DNA from: Dioscorea cayenensis subsp. rotundata
Taxonomy: Eukaryota; Streptophyta; Magnoliopsida; Dioscoreales; Dioscoreaceae
Direction: 5' to 3'
NCBI RefSeq assembly: GCF_009730915.1
Contig: NC_052474.1
Location: 159,501 to 223,500 of the forward strand
DNA length: 64,000 nt
The notes under the pieces were generated by a model. It saw nothing but the letters and a program-made list of their open reading frames with translations. It ran no database searches and was not told where the DNA came from. Positions 24,923 through 35,739 of the stretch are shown one piece after another (position 1 is the stretch's first letter; every line of letters starts with the position of its first letter). The translations under genes were made by a program, and so were the position numbers.

Positions 24923-26816
24923 ATGATTCAGTTAGAGATGGGATCGGGTCCTGTTTTGAGGGAAGAATCGACTAATGATGAGTTGGAAGTGGCAGGAGAA
25001 GAAAGAAGAGAAAAACAGGCTCATGGGAAGCTAAGAGTGTACCAAAGGAGGGAAAAGGTGAATGTACCTATGCCTACAGTACCACTCATGCCAAGTTCCT
25101 TGTCTCGGCCTTCTCCAACTCTCGAGACACCTACATCATCCATGACTAACCTAGGTGATATGATTCCTTTCTCTTCTTCTCCTGTGACATTAAGGAGGAC
25201 TTCTCGCAGCAATGCGGGAAATCCTCCATATCATTTTGGGTTTCCATATAATATTGACCAATTTGTTCAATACTCTAATCTATCATCCACATATAGAGCA
25301 TTCATTGCATCTTTAGACATTGTCTCTATACCCAAGTGTTGGCAGGTAGCAAAGGAGGACCCAAAGTGGAAGGCAGCCATGCAGGAAGAACTAAAGGCTT
25401 TTGAAAAAAATCGCACATGGGAGTTAGTATCACTACCATCTGGGAAAAGGGCAGTTGGATGCAAGTGGGTCTTCACTGTGAAGCAGAATCCAGACGGGCA
25501 GATTGAGCGCTACAAGGCACGCTTGGTAACAAAAGGGTACAGCCAAACCTATGGCATCGACTATGATGAAACCTTTGCACCTGTAGCGAAGATGAGCACC
25601 GTCTGAACGTTGCTCTCGCTAGCAGTGAATGGTGGGTGGAAGCTACACCAGCTAAATGTGAAAAATGCATTTCTTTATGGGGATTTAGTGGAGGAGGTGT
25701 ACATGGATATACCACCAGGATTTAGCACAGACCAAACAATGGGCAAGGTCTGCAGATTGAAGAAATCTCTTTATGTGCTAAAGCAATCCCCTCGAGCTTG
25801 GTTCGATAGGTTCAGGAGAGCTATGATAGGTATGAGATACCAGCAAATCAACGTTGACCACACTGTGTTCTTTCGACGAAATAGGGGTTGCGTTACTATA
25901 CTTGCAGTATATGTGGATGACATGATCATCACATGGGATGATGAGAAAGAGATTGCCCAACTCAAGGTGAGACTAGGCAAAGAATTTGAGATAAAAGATC
26001 TTGGTTTGCTTCGATATTTCCTTGGGATTGAGATAGCTCGAGGAGCGGAGGGAATGGTTCTCTCTCACGGAGACAGGTATGTTAGGGTGTAAACCTGCAA
26101 TTACACCGATCGACCAAGGATTCAAGATGAGCGCAGAGGCCGGAGAACCAGTTGATCGCGAGAGATACCAGAGATTGGTAGGCAAGTTGATCTATTTGAG
26201 TCACACGCATCCTGATATCTCTTTTGCAGTGAGCGTGGTGAGTCGCTACATGCATGACCCGAGGAAGAGTCATATGGATGCAGTGTACTAGATCCTGAGA
26301 TATTTGAAGAATGCTCCTGGAAAAAGACTGATATTTAGGAAGAATGGTCATGTGAGCATTGAGGGGTGCTGTGACTCTGATTGGGCTAGCTGTTCCGATG
26401 ATAGGAGATCCACCTCGGGTTACTGCAGCTTTGTAGGAGGTAACTTGGTTTCTTGGAAGAGTAAGAAGCAGTCTTTGGTGGCAAGATTGACAGTGGAAGC
26501 AGAGTACAGAGCTATGGCTTTGGGAGTTACAGAGTTGTTATGGCTAAAAGGTATGTTGGTAGAGTTGAAGCTGGATCAAGGAGTCAGAATAAAGTTATGG
26601 TGTGACAACAAGTCGGCCATAAGCATTGCCAACAACCCAGTGCAACATGATAGGACCAAGCATATCGAGATCGATAAGTTCTTCATCAAAGAGAAGTTAA
26701 ATAGTGAACTACTGGAGCTAGGCCATATTTCAACCAAAGACCAAGCAGCAGATTGTCTAACAAAAGGACTCAATTCGTTAGACTTAGCTAGAAAGAGTAC
26801 CTTGACGCCGAGTTGA
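24923..26816 (+). pseudogene. Copia pol remnant (reverse transcriptase-RNase H)
   Basis: Three consecutive open segments (24923-25606, 25610-26092, 26304-26816, plus 26079-26291) cover one copia pol. Seen: WKAAMQEELKAFEKNRTWEL, KARLVTKGYSQTYGIDYDET, the catalytic VYVDDMIIT (about 25910-25935), DLGLLRYFLGIEIARG, and RNase H blocks CDSDWASCSDDRRSTSGYC and EAEYRAMALGVTELLWLKG. It is broken by TGA at about 25604, by a small deletion with frame change near 26065-26085, and by TAG at 26289. A functional enzyme is not expected. Confidence 0.88.
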
Positions 26817-26880
26817 ACCTCATTCCTCACTTCTAAAAACATGGGCTTAGAGGATATCTTTCGCCGATCTTGAGGGGGAG

Positions 26881-27042
26881 TGTGGAGATTTATTGTATGT
26901 TTATATATTTTCAAATTTTTCAGGGGCCTATGGGCAAATAGGTAACTATGAAATAGTCCAGGGTTGTTTTTATAAGAGTGAGGTGTAAGGCTCTATATAA
27001 GCCTACAAAATTTATCAATGAGAATGAACAATATTAAAAACA
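26881..27042 (+). repeat. 3' LTR of the truncated copia element
   Basis: Starts TG directly after the polypurine tract. It contains a TATA-like motif and ends about 27042 with CA. The end point is estimated because there is no partner LTR to align. Confidence 0.6.
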
Positions 27043-27044
27043 AT

Positions 27045-28400
27045 AGGTAAACATTTTGATTCAAATTGAAGTTTAGACCCTAAAATGAGAAAAGCCAATT
27101 GTTTGGTACCTTGCCAAAAAATTTACTAGTTAAACAAGTTAGGAAAGACTCTGTACACAATAACACATCCATTAAAATAAAATGAACTTTTCAAACAGAT
27201 TAAGCAATAACACTAAGAAAGACAGTACTATGAAATAAAGTGGTTCTACGAGAAATTAAAAGACCTACCAAGTCATGAAAAGAGTAGAAAAATTAAGATT
27301 GTAGAATATGAGGTTCAGGATTTTTTATGAATTCTGCCCGCAAAACTATAATGCATGGTAGATCAGGACACAAAAAAAAGTAGCCAACTATTCAAAATAT
27401 TAACAGAAAAAGTGCCAAAAAAAAAAAATCTAGTGCAAGATGCACTTCAGCACAAGGTATTTGGAGATCAATATGCAGCAAACTAACCTTCAAAGTGATG
27501 ATGATTGTGTTTCATCAAGGAAAAGCCATGGTGCCAAGTCACGGAGAAGCCATCTTAGTCGCATGCCAAGACCTGTACTTTACACTGACTGAAGTTATTT
27601 TGTAATGAAAATTCAAATGCTACCAATGCTCATTTAAAAATAAGATTGTAATTGGTACAAAGATTTCTCGAGTGACAGAACACAATTAGGAACTGTCAAC
27701 AACTTTGGAAAGGTCAAAGGTATACAAAAGAATGAATTTCACCTAGTTACAAGCCCTAATCTGCCTGAGGTAAACATTGTAATTAGTTAGCTGTATCCTA
27801 AGAGCTAGCAATTCTGATCTAGATTCTCAAATACGCACAGAGGTATCATTGGATCTCATCAAGAAATCAATGTAAAGCATATGTGGTTGAACAATCCCAT
27901 AATCAATTCTTGTGACTTGTTATTCCTCTGACCAACTATGCAGTTCATGTTCTATCTTCAGTATAGATCACCACATAATCTTAAAAAGCCAAATGGAGGT
28001 TCATTAATTTAAGAAGAGAACATTTCGTTTAGATTCACTTCCAATCTGCGAAGATAAGGTGTCAAATTACAGACAAGCTTCTGGCATTAAAGGAATTACA
28101 GAAACCGCCAAAAGTGATTAATGCTATGAACCATGAACCATGAAGTTAAGCAAGAAAAGGAATTCAACTTGTAAAACACATATAAAGAAACAAAGAACCA
28201 ACGAGCAAAAAACTATTAGAGCATAAAATAACAAACACAAAATGTAAAGGAAAAAAACTCAAGAGATCTCACCATTCACGAGTCTTTTCCTCAACGATTG
28301 TCCAAAAACACCATCTATCCCGTCTCGCAGATCGATCAAGAAACCCTAGATAAAAAACAATGAATTCAAGAGAGCTAAAAAGAGCTACAAACAAAGTGGA
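27045..28400. other. No gene recognised
   Basis: AT-rich, with no protein motif on either strand. It lies between the copia remnant and a GC-rich promoter-like segment, and could be intron of a minus-strand transcript starting near 28.9 kb. Confidence 0.5.
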
Positions 28401-28409
28401 AGAGATCGG

Positions 28410-28910
28410 AAAACCCTAATTCAACTTACCTCGAAATGGTGAAAAGGAGGGAGGTTGACAGCTGAGAGATTAGGGATTCCGCAAGAGATGACGATCTGGT
28501 CGTGAAGAATATCGAGGACAGGGAAGGGGATTCAACTCACCTCGAATGGATCGATGTATCACCCTGGGCGTGAAGAACTAGGGTTTTAGATCCAACCAAA
28601 CGAAAAATTGGAGCACCGGAGAGGAGGACAACGCGGAGAGGGGGCGAAGCAAGGAGAGATCGGAGCGAGAAACGCAGCGAGAGTTCACGGATTCCTGAGG
28701 CTCATAGTCCTGGAGCTTGCTCTTGAAGCGGCGGCGAGCGGCGAAGAGCGCCGGCTGGGAAACGGACATGGCACGGCGGAGCCGCAGATCGGGCGGCTGA
28801 TGGATGAATCGGAGGCGGAGACGGGGGCTATGAAGCGATCTGCGGCAGGAGGAGGGATCGCCGGTGGATGGCCGGCGGCGATGTAGAGAAGCGAGAAGAG
28901 GAGTTCTCGG
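28410..28910 (-). other. GC-rich putative first exon(s) of a minus-strand transcript
   Basis: Base composition rises sharply here, in contrast with AT-rich flanks. Reading on the minus strand, an AT-rich TATA-like stretch (about 28935-28950) precedes a GC-rich leader. A 63-codon frame (28578-28769) starts MSVSQPALFAARRRFKSKLQ and has no known domain. Two donor-like sites, TCGAG/GTGAGTTGAAT (about 28538) and TCGAG/GTAAGTTGAAT (about 28432), follow. This looks like the promoter and 5' exon of a gene or non-coding RNA, possibly the former promoter of the kinesin fragment at 21.6-23.9 kb. I do not recognise the protein. Confidence 0.4.
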
Positions 28911-29284
28911 GGAGTGGAATGAGTGTTTGATCTTTGTATATATATATTTACACATAATATTATTATATATATATATATTTTTTTTAAAAAAAAAAAGTGG
29001 ATAAACCACTTCAATTAAAATAAAACAACAGACAACAGACTTCCCCCACATATGTGGAGAGACACAAACAAAACAACAACAACAACCCACAAGAAGTGGT
29101 AAAACAACAATAAAAATAATACCCTGAATTATAAAAAATATTTATATTTTAGTGAAATTTGAAAGAGATTTTATTTTTCTTGTAAAATATAAATACCAAA
29201 TATTTATCTAATAATTTAAAAAAAAACAAATATTAATAAATTTTGGTAATATAATATTATTTCATATTGAAAAAAATCATTTTA

Positions 29285-29650
29285 AAATATTAATGGTAAA
29301 AATAGCCTATAACTACGGAATTAGACCGTCACTATAGATAAAATTTATAATACAATAATAGCTATACTAACGAAACAAAATCTGTTAGTAAATATTTTAT
29401 CTATTCTAACAATTTTAATGTACTATTAGTAAAAATAGTTTATAGGTATAGATTTTGACTGTTATTATAGATAAAATTTATAGTACAATAATAGTTATAC
29501 TGACGGAATAAAATCCCCTAGTAAATATCATATTTTTAAAGTATTAATGATAAAAATAATTTATAACTATCGAATTTGTTCGTCACTGTATGCAGTAATA
29601 GTGATTGTACTACCACTATGGTGATATTAAGCTATCTATTGGCTAGCGGT
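29285..29650. repeat. Degenerate tandem repeat, about 3 units of ~125 bp
   Basis: Units begin near 29290, 29420 and 29540 and share GGTAAAAATAG.., ATAGATAAAATTTATA.TACA and ATAGNTATACTGACGGAATA blocks. They are strongly diverged and AT-rich. The motifs resemble those at 20945-21360. Confidence 0.65.
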
Positions 29651-31140
29651 ATAGTGTTAGTGGAAGTTCATTCATTGCCCCGGCTATGGGATTTCATGGC
29701 AACAAGAATATCTATCTGATTCTTATCTCCTACTGCTGAAAAGTTGATCTCACAAGAATCTTTCAAGTGATGATGATACTGCAATCTGCAAGCATCTAAA
29801 ACTAGAGGAATTTATGAATAAAGAGGCCATCATAACTGACAAAGAAATAATCCATATAACTAGTTACTAGTGACCACCAAGGCCAGAGTTGACAAGTGAC
29901 AACACACGCGCAGATAAACATCTGGGTGTTGATACCTCCAGTGCCAGATGCTAGCTAGAGGCTCCAGGTGAGACAAGCATCTCATAATTTGGGCAGGAGA
30001 AAAGGCAATAAGAAAAAGACAAACCCACTCTAGAAAAACTTACCAATCACCAATATATGATGCCTTTTCACATTAATCAAGGGATACAACCCAAGAATCC
30101 TCCACATCTACAAGACCCCCTTTCCTAGATCAAAAGCTACTCAAAAGAAAATAAATAAAATGCAATGACACAATTAAATTGGCGTACGTGCTTGCAGGTG
30201 GTTTTGATCCCACCCCTTACAAGGGTGTATGTTTCCATCATAACTGGTTTTTCCACCCCTTAAACATATTTCACTCACTTCTTAACAATTACATCTTATC
30301 GCTGAGACTTCTTTGCAGCTCTCAAACTTTGTTTTCTCAAGATATTGATGACAAATTCTCAGTAAACCACCATCGTTGACCATTCACATAAGAATAATTC
30401 CATTATGTTCTTCTCAAAGATTTTAGACAGCCCCTTGAGAAGAGAGTATATTAACTAGTTGCCTATTATATTAATTTGGTACACATAGCGGATACTCTGG
30501 ACAACAACGTTCCATTCTGCTTCCTACATTCCGCAAATAACACCCTCTTTTCAAAGTCATTTGAAGATTTTTTTTTTTTTTTTGAATAATAATAACCTAC
30601 ATTTAGGTCTCGATCCCTTTACATTATATAAGGTTCACAAGTAGCCAAATTTATAAGAGCACTGCTAGGTCAGCTTGATTTGATTCAAAGCCATGCAGTG
30701 ATCCTCAATAAACATGTACAACTAAATAATTTCAAAGCAATAACAAAATGGTCAAATATGATTGGTAGCCAGTAGCCTCTTGCAAATATTCACAAAACTA
30801 TAGCTTCTTGGTCTCCTGCAATTAAGTTGCAACCTAACTGAAATGCCCTTTTTAAATTTAAAAACCGCCTCCCAACTCCAAGCTAACATAGAAAAATTCA
30901 GCACCTATATATATTATTTGTGCTATGGCGCCTTGATCTCCGATTTTTGACAGGAATGAGCCAGTTTACACTGGTCTTTTTCCTGCACTTTTTAAGAGCG
31001 TTCTCAATGATATGTAAATCATTTCAAATTTCATACATGGAGAGAAATACAAGGGCTGGCAAAATGTACGTTCTTTGGGAAATCTCGAAGCCTGGCACTT
31101 TCTATGCATTGTTTTCTTCAGCAATCTAAGCTGGTATTAC
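29651..31140. other. No gene recognised
   Basis: No coding motif or complete element. It includes a poly-T run near 30570-30583 and AT-rich sequence. Confidence 0.5.
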
Positions 31141-31860
31141 TGGTGTGGGAGGATATTCATCAATTTTGTTAATATTCAGATCTATAACGAACGATAATCC
31201 AAGGAGAAAGCCTCAAAAATTGGGAAAGTTTCTGTTGTTAGAAGCTGCTCAGAAGCAGGTGCAGAGTGTGCTGTGTCAGTCACATGGGCATATATATGTG
31301 ACTGTTGCGAGTATGCATGTGAACAAATATCTTTCTTTGAATGAAGTATACTTTGGACTAACGTTACAGTTGTTCCTTCAACTCTCTTATTTGCTTTCTC
31401 AGCCTGACACTCACTCTCTTCTCACAAGTTCTCATCAACATCTGTTGCAGATGCTATGTTCTCATTTTTTTAGTGTAATGAATACAATATTCAAGGCTTA
31501 TATACAACACACTATGTAATGTTACTGGGAATTAGCATAACTTAAATAATAACATTCAAAGGCCCAATTACATTAACAATAACATTTGGTCCAACACATC
31601 TCCTCAAGTTAGAGGGTGAGCAGATGCTGCAGGCACATCTAATTTGGATAGAACATGTTGATGTTGAGGACTGATGAGACTCTTTGTGAAGACATCTGCT
31701 AATTGACTTTGAGTGAGTACATGTTGAAGAATAACCAATCGTGCTTGCAAGACCAGATTCTTGGCTGTGTATGGCAGCTTAATTATCACATTTCAATGGT
31801 ATAAAAAGAATTGATGACACTATAAGTTCATCCAATGATCTTGTTAGCCACCCAAGTTTT
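31140..31860 (-). mobile_element. Ty1-copia 3' remnant with LTR (minus strand)
   Basis: A minus-strand frame ending at 31604 carries the C-terminal RNase H tail typical of copia (QHVLTQSQLADVFTKSLISP). A purine tract (TTGAGGAGATG) follows, and then an LTR that starts TGTTGGACC at 31596 and proceeds leftward, with a TATA-like GTATATAAGCC near 31496. The left LTR end is uncertain. The upstream pol region is missing or unrecognisable. Confidence 0.65.
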
Positions 31861-32160
31861 GCACAAACCCTCCTCATAGACATCACTCTTGGTGTTCCAC
31901 TCCTCGAGCTATGTTACAGCTAGATAAAGTATCTTATTCACTCCCCTCATGATTATGTTTCTTCTTGTTCTTAGAGCCTTTGCTCACAGGTGGTGGCAGA
32001 TTGGTGCTTCCAACTGATGCATATAAATTGGTGCCTTCTATATCATCACTGAGTGTCAAGGGGAGGGGAGGGGATTGGAGTTGCTTGCTTCCTACTATCA
32101 CCATGTACATTTGCATCCTTGGAATCTAAGGCAAATGAATTACAAAATGATGGTACTATT

Positions 32161-32332
32161 TGTTAGATGTATGTATATATATTAGATGTATGTATATATG
32201 TATGTATATACATGGGTATACTTGTATCATTGGCCTCTATATGTAGCCCCATGATCACACTTGTTATTGAGACATGGATGAGCATTGATCTACCTATTCT
32301 TTTCTCTTCTATCATTCTTCCTCCTTCTAACA
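32161..32332 (+). repeat. 5' LTR of the copia element
   Basis: 172 bp, TGTTAGA...TCTAACA, with GTATGTATAT-rich U3. Differs from the 3' copy mainly in the number of TATG/TA repeats and a few substitutions, so the insertion is not very ancient. Confidence 0.95.
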
Positions 32333-32969
32333 TGGTATTAGACTAGGTACCTTCCTCTGGCCATCTTCTTCGGCCATCTTCTCCGGCCATCTCTCCGGGC
32401 ATCTAATCCGGCCACTTCCTCCTTCACTCTCTACTTCACCAATCTTTTCTTTTTCTTCTATTTCTTCTTCTTTCATCTTTTCCTCTACTCATTCATTCCA
32501 CCAAAAAAAAGAAGATCCAGATCCAGATCCAGCCTCCTGTGCAACTTTATCTAGCCTCCTGCGTAACTTTGTCGAGACCGCATCCACGTCACCCCGCTAC
32601 AGCCGCTCCCCTCCCAGCAGCCGCGCCTGACCTCGCCCCATCTGTGCTGACCCCGGCCTCGCACCGTAGCGCGCACCAGTGCCATCAGCGCCTGTGCCGG
32701 TGCCCACAGCGCCCGCCTACCTCCTGCGCCCGCCTGCCTCCCCTGTGCCCGGCCTTGCCTGCGCCTAGCCGTGCCGCCCGCCGGACGCTGCCGCTCAGCC
32801 GACTAGCCTCCACCTTTTTTTTCTCTCAATTTCCTTGAATAAAGGCTTTGTCCCATTTCCAACCACATAACGCCAATCTAAAGTGACTCCCTGCCTTCAA
32901 AAGCAAAAACAATGATTTAATTTATACTATGCATGTGTGACATAAAAAAATAAAAAAAAAATAAAAAAA

Positions 32970-33720
32970 ATGGATGCTTATGGATTCAGTGGGGTGCTAC
33001 CTAAGATGCGTCACCGCAATCTCCAACATTCAGATGTGGTGCTTGATGGCACCAACTACATTGCTTGGTGACTCACTATCAAGCGGATTCTAGATGGTAT
33101 CCGTGTTCTTCGCCCCGTTGACGGTCCAGGTACTACTCTTACTGCCCCTTCTATCCCTGAGACCATTCCCTCCATCGAGGCCTCTGCTCTTCTCACGGCC
33201 TTTAAGCAGTAGTTTAAGAAATGGGCTGCTGACAGTTCTACCGCTAAGATGATGATCTGTTAGATGATCACTCTTGATGTTCATACTCAGATTGCTGATC
33301 TTCCCACTGCTCGGGAGATGTGGGACTATCTTGAGCGTCACTACTGTGGTTCCAGTCAGGCGTAACTTTACATCTTATACCAGGCTCTCACTAGTCTCCA
33401 GCAGGGCGAGGATACTGTCGACCAGTTCTATAGTCGGTATTACGCCTTATGGCGTCAGATTGATGCTCTGACTCTCCCTACTGTATTGTTCATGCTGCCC
33501 AGATCCTTACTTGTTCTGAATCTTGCTCTCGTTGTCGTAGCCATAATGAGACACGGCGTATGTATGAGTTTATTATGCGCCTTTGTCCCGAGTTTGAGCA
33601 AACTCGGGCTCAAATACTTCATGCCCCCTCTGTCTATTCTTTGGATGAGGCCTTCACCTTTATTCGTGCTGAGGAAACCCGTTTATAGGCTTCCTTCACA
33701 GGGGGGTAATGCTCTTGCTG
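32970..33720 (+). pseudogene. Copia gag remnant
   Basis: Starting at the ATG near 32970 (MDAYGFSGVLPKMRHRNLQH) the frame shows gag landmarks: LDGTNYIAW, ADLPTAREMWDYLERHY, LYQALTSLQQGEDTVDQFYS. It is interrupted by at least four stops: TGA at ~33069, TAG at ~33209, TAG at ~33260 and TAA at ~33363. Each is explained by one transition from Trp or Gln codons. A zinc-knuckle start CHYCGIFGH lies near 33826. Confidence 0.8.
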
Positions 33721-34099
33721 TCTCTCACCTTCCTCCTGCCTCCTCGCCCTCATCTACTAGACCCCCCAGCTCTTCCTGTCTCATCTCGGTCTTTTTCTTC
33801 TACAAGGCCGAAACGCACTATGATTTGTCACTACTGTGGTATATTTGGTCATCTTTTTCTTCTACAAGACCCCCCAGCAGCGTGAACTTCCGTGTATTGC
33901 TTCTTCACCACCTCTTCTCCCGCTGCCTCACTCTCATCAGCAAGCGCATTCTGTTCAGGTCTCTCGTGCTCCACTGTCTTCTGCTCTACCATCTTCTCCT
34001 CCGCTGTCTCCTACCGATCAGCTCATGTTCCAACAGTTTCAGCAGTCCCATCTAGCAAACTCCACTGGCTATGCAAGGTCCGCTCAGTTTCCTCCTTCT

Positions 34100-35725
34100 G
34101 CTCCAAGTAGTTCTTGTCCTCTCTGGATTCTTGATTCTGGTGCTTCTCTTCATATGACTCCTGATGCCACTCATCTTCATCATTCCCGACCATCCTTATA
34201 TATCACACATGTTCATACTGCTGATGGCACCCTCCTCCCTATTTCATCTACTAGTCATTTTTTTTCAATATTATTCTTTGTTCCTTTTGTATCACATGTT
34301 CCTCGTTTATCCATAAACCTCATGTCTGTTAGTCAGCTAACTGAATATGGTTGTCAGGTTATTTTTGACTGTACCTCATGTCTGCTAGTCAGCTTACTGA
34401 TTATGGTTGTCAGGTTATTTTTTACAGTAGCTCATGTCATGTGCAGGATTATAGTGGGACAGTGATTGGAGCTGGCCGTCGCCATAATAGAGTCTATGTG
34501 TTGGATACCTTTCACCTGTCATCTTTAGCTAGGTTGTTCATCAATGTCATGCTACAGTTTTATCTCATCATATGTGGCATCACCATCTTGGTCATTTGTG
34601 TCACTCTCGTTTGTCATCTCTTATTCGTCTTAGAGTCTTAGGAGTTGTCTCTCCTTCCTCTGATGTTGTCTGTGTTGGCTATAAGCTTGGTAAACAGCTC
34701 CAACGCCCTTATCCTATGAGTGTATCTCAAACTTCTGCTCCTTTTGAATTTATTCATTCTAATGTTTGGGGTCCTGCTCCTTTTGTTTCTAAAGGAGGTA
34801 ACTGTTATTATGTTATTTTTATTGATGACTACACTCGCTTCACTTGGATCTATTTTATACATAATCGTAGTCAATTATTATTAATTTATCAATCTTTTAT
34901 AGCCATAGTTCACACCCAATTTGCTGCCTTAGTCAAGATCTTTAGATCTGACTCTGGTGGTGAATACATTTCTCAGGCCTTTCGTGCCTTTTTGTCTTCT
35001 GAGGGCACATTGCCTCAGTTATCTTGTCCTAGGGCTTATCCTCAGAATGGGGTAGCTGAACGTAAGCATCGTCATATCTTAGAGACCACTCATGCTCTTC
35101 TTCTTGGTGCTTTTCTTCCTCCTCACTTTTGGGCTGATGCTGTTATTACGACTGTTTATTTAATTAACCTTCAACCTTCCTCTCATCTTCATGATTGCAG
35201 CCCGGGAGAGTGTCTTCATGGAACACCTCCTCGCTATGATCATCTTAGTGTTTTTGGTTGTCATTGCTTTGTCTTGCTCTCACCTCGGGAGCGGACCAAG
35301 CTCACTGCCCAGTCTCTCTCTTGTGTTTTTCTAGGATATAGCCTTGAGCATAAAAGTTATCGTTGCTATGATCCTATTACCCATTGTATACGTATCTCTC
35401 GTGATGTCACGTTTGATGAGGCTACCCCCTGTTATACCTCTCCTTCTTCTACTGAGTCACCCTCTCCTTCGGTTCCTCTATCTTTCCTTTTCCCTACCAT
35501 TTCTCCTGCGAATACTTCCCATGTGCCTTCCTCTCCACCGTTCCTCACTCCTCCAGAGTTTCTTAGTCACTCTTCTGCTATCCCTCCTTCTCTACTATCT
35601 GTTGAGTCTCTTGTTGTGTCTACCCCTTCTTCTTCTTCACTTCCTCCTCCTCACCCCGCCAGTTCGTTTATTTTACCATCGTCGGGATCCCACAGTAACT
35701 CCACTAGGGCAGGTCCTCTCTGACA
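34100..35725 (+). pseudogene. Copia protease-integrase remnant
   Basis: The protease block CPLWILDSGASLHMTPDATH (about 34115-34175) is followed by a 56-bp tandem duplication (34318-34429) that shifts the frame. The integrase follows: zinc-binding HHLGHLCHSRLSS (about 34575), FIDDYTRFTWIYF, RSDSGGEYISQAF and PQNGVAERKHRHILETTHAL (34572-35400). The Pro/Ser-rich linker before reverse transcriptase runs to about 35720. Confidence 0.88.
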
Positions 35726-35739
35726 CCTCTCCTACTGTC

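Larger units (their letters stand above)
24710..27042 (+). mobile_element. Ty1-copia element, 5'-truncated, with 3' LTR
   Basis: Begins abruptly inside the end of the integrase region (motif CVFVGYSATQKR near 24730) and continues through reverse transcriptase and RNase H to the polypurine tract GAGGGGGAG (26872-26880). This is followed by an LTR starting TGTGGAGATTTATTG at 26881, with a TATA-like CTATATAAGCC near 26991. The LTR probably ends near 27042 with CA, about 160 bp. No 5' LTR, gag or protease is present. It lies between the kinesin fragment and its possible promoter region, on the opposite strand. Confidence 0.88.

Noticed and set aside
32539..32838. Pro/Ala-rich 99-aa frame just inside the copia 5' LTR
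   Set aside because: Lies in the untranslated leader of the retrotransposon before gag; GC-rich low-complexity sequence.
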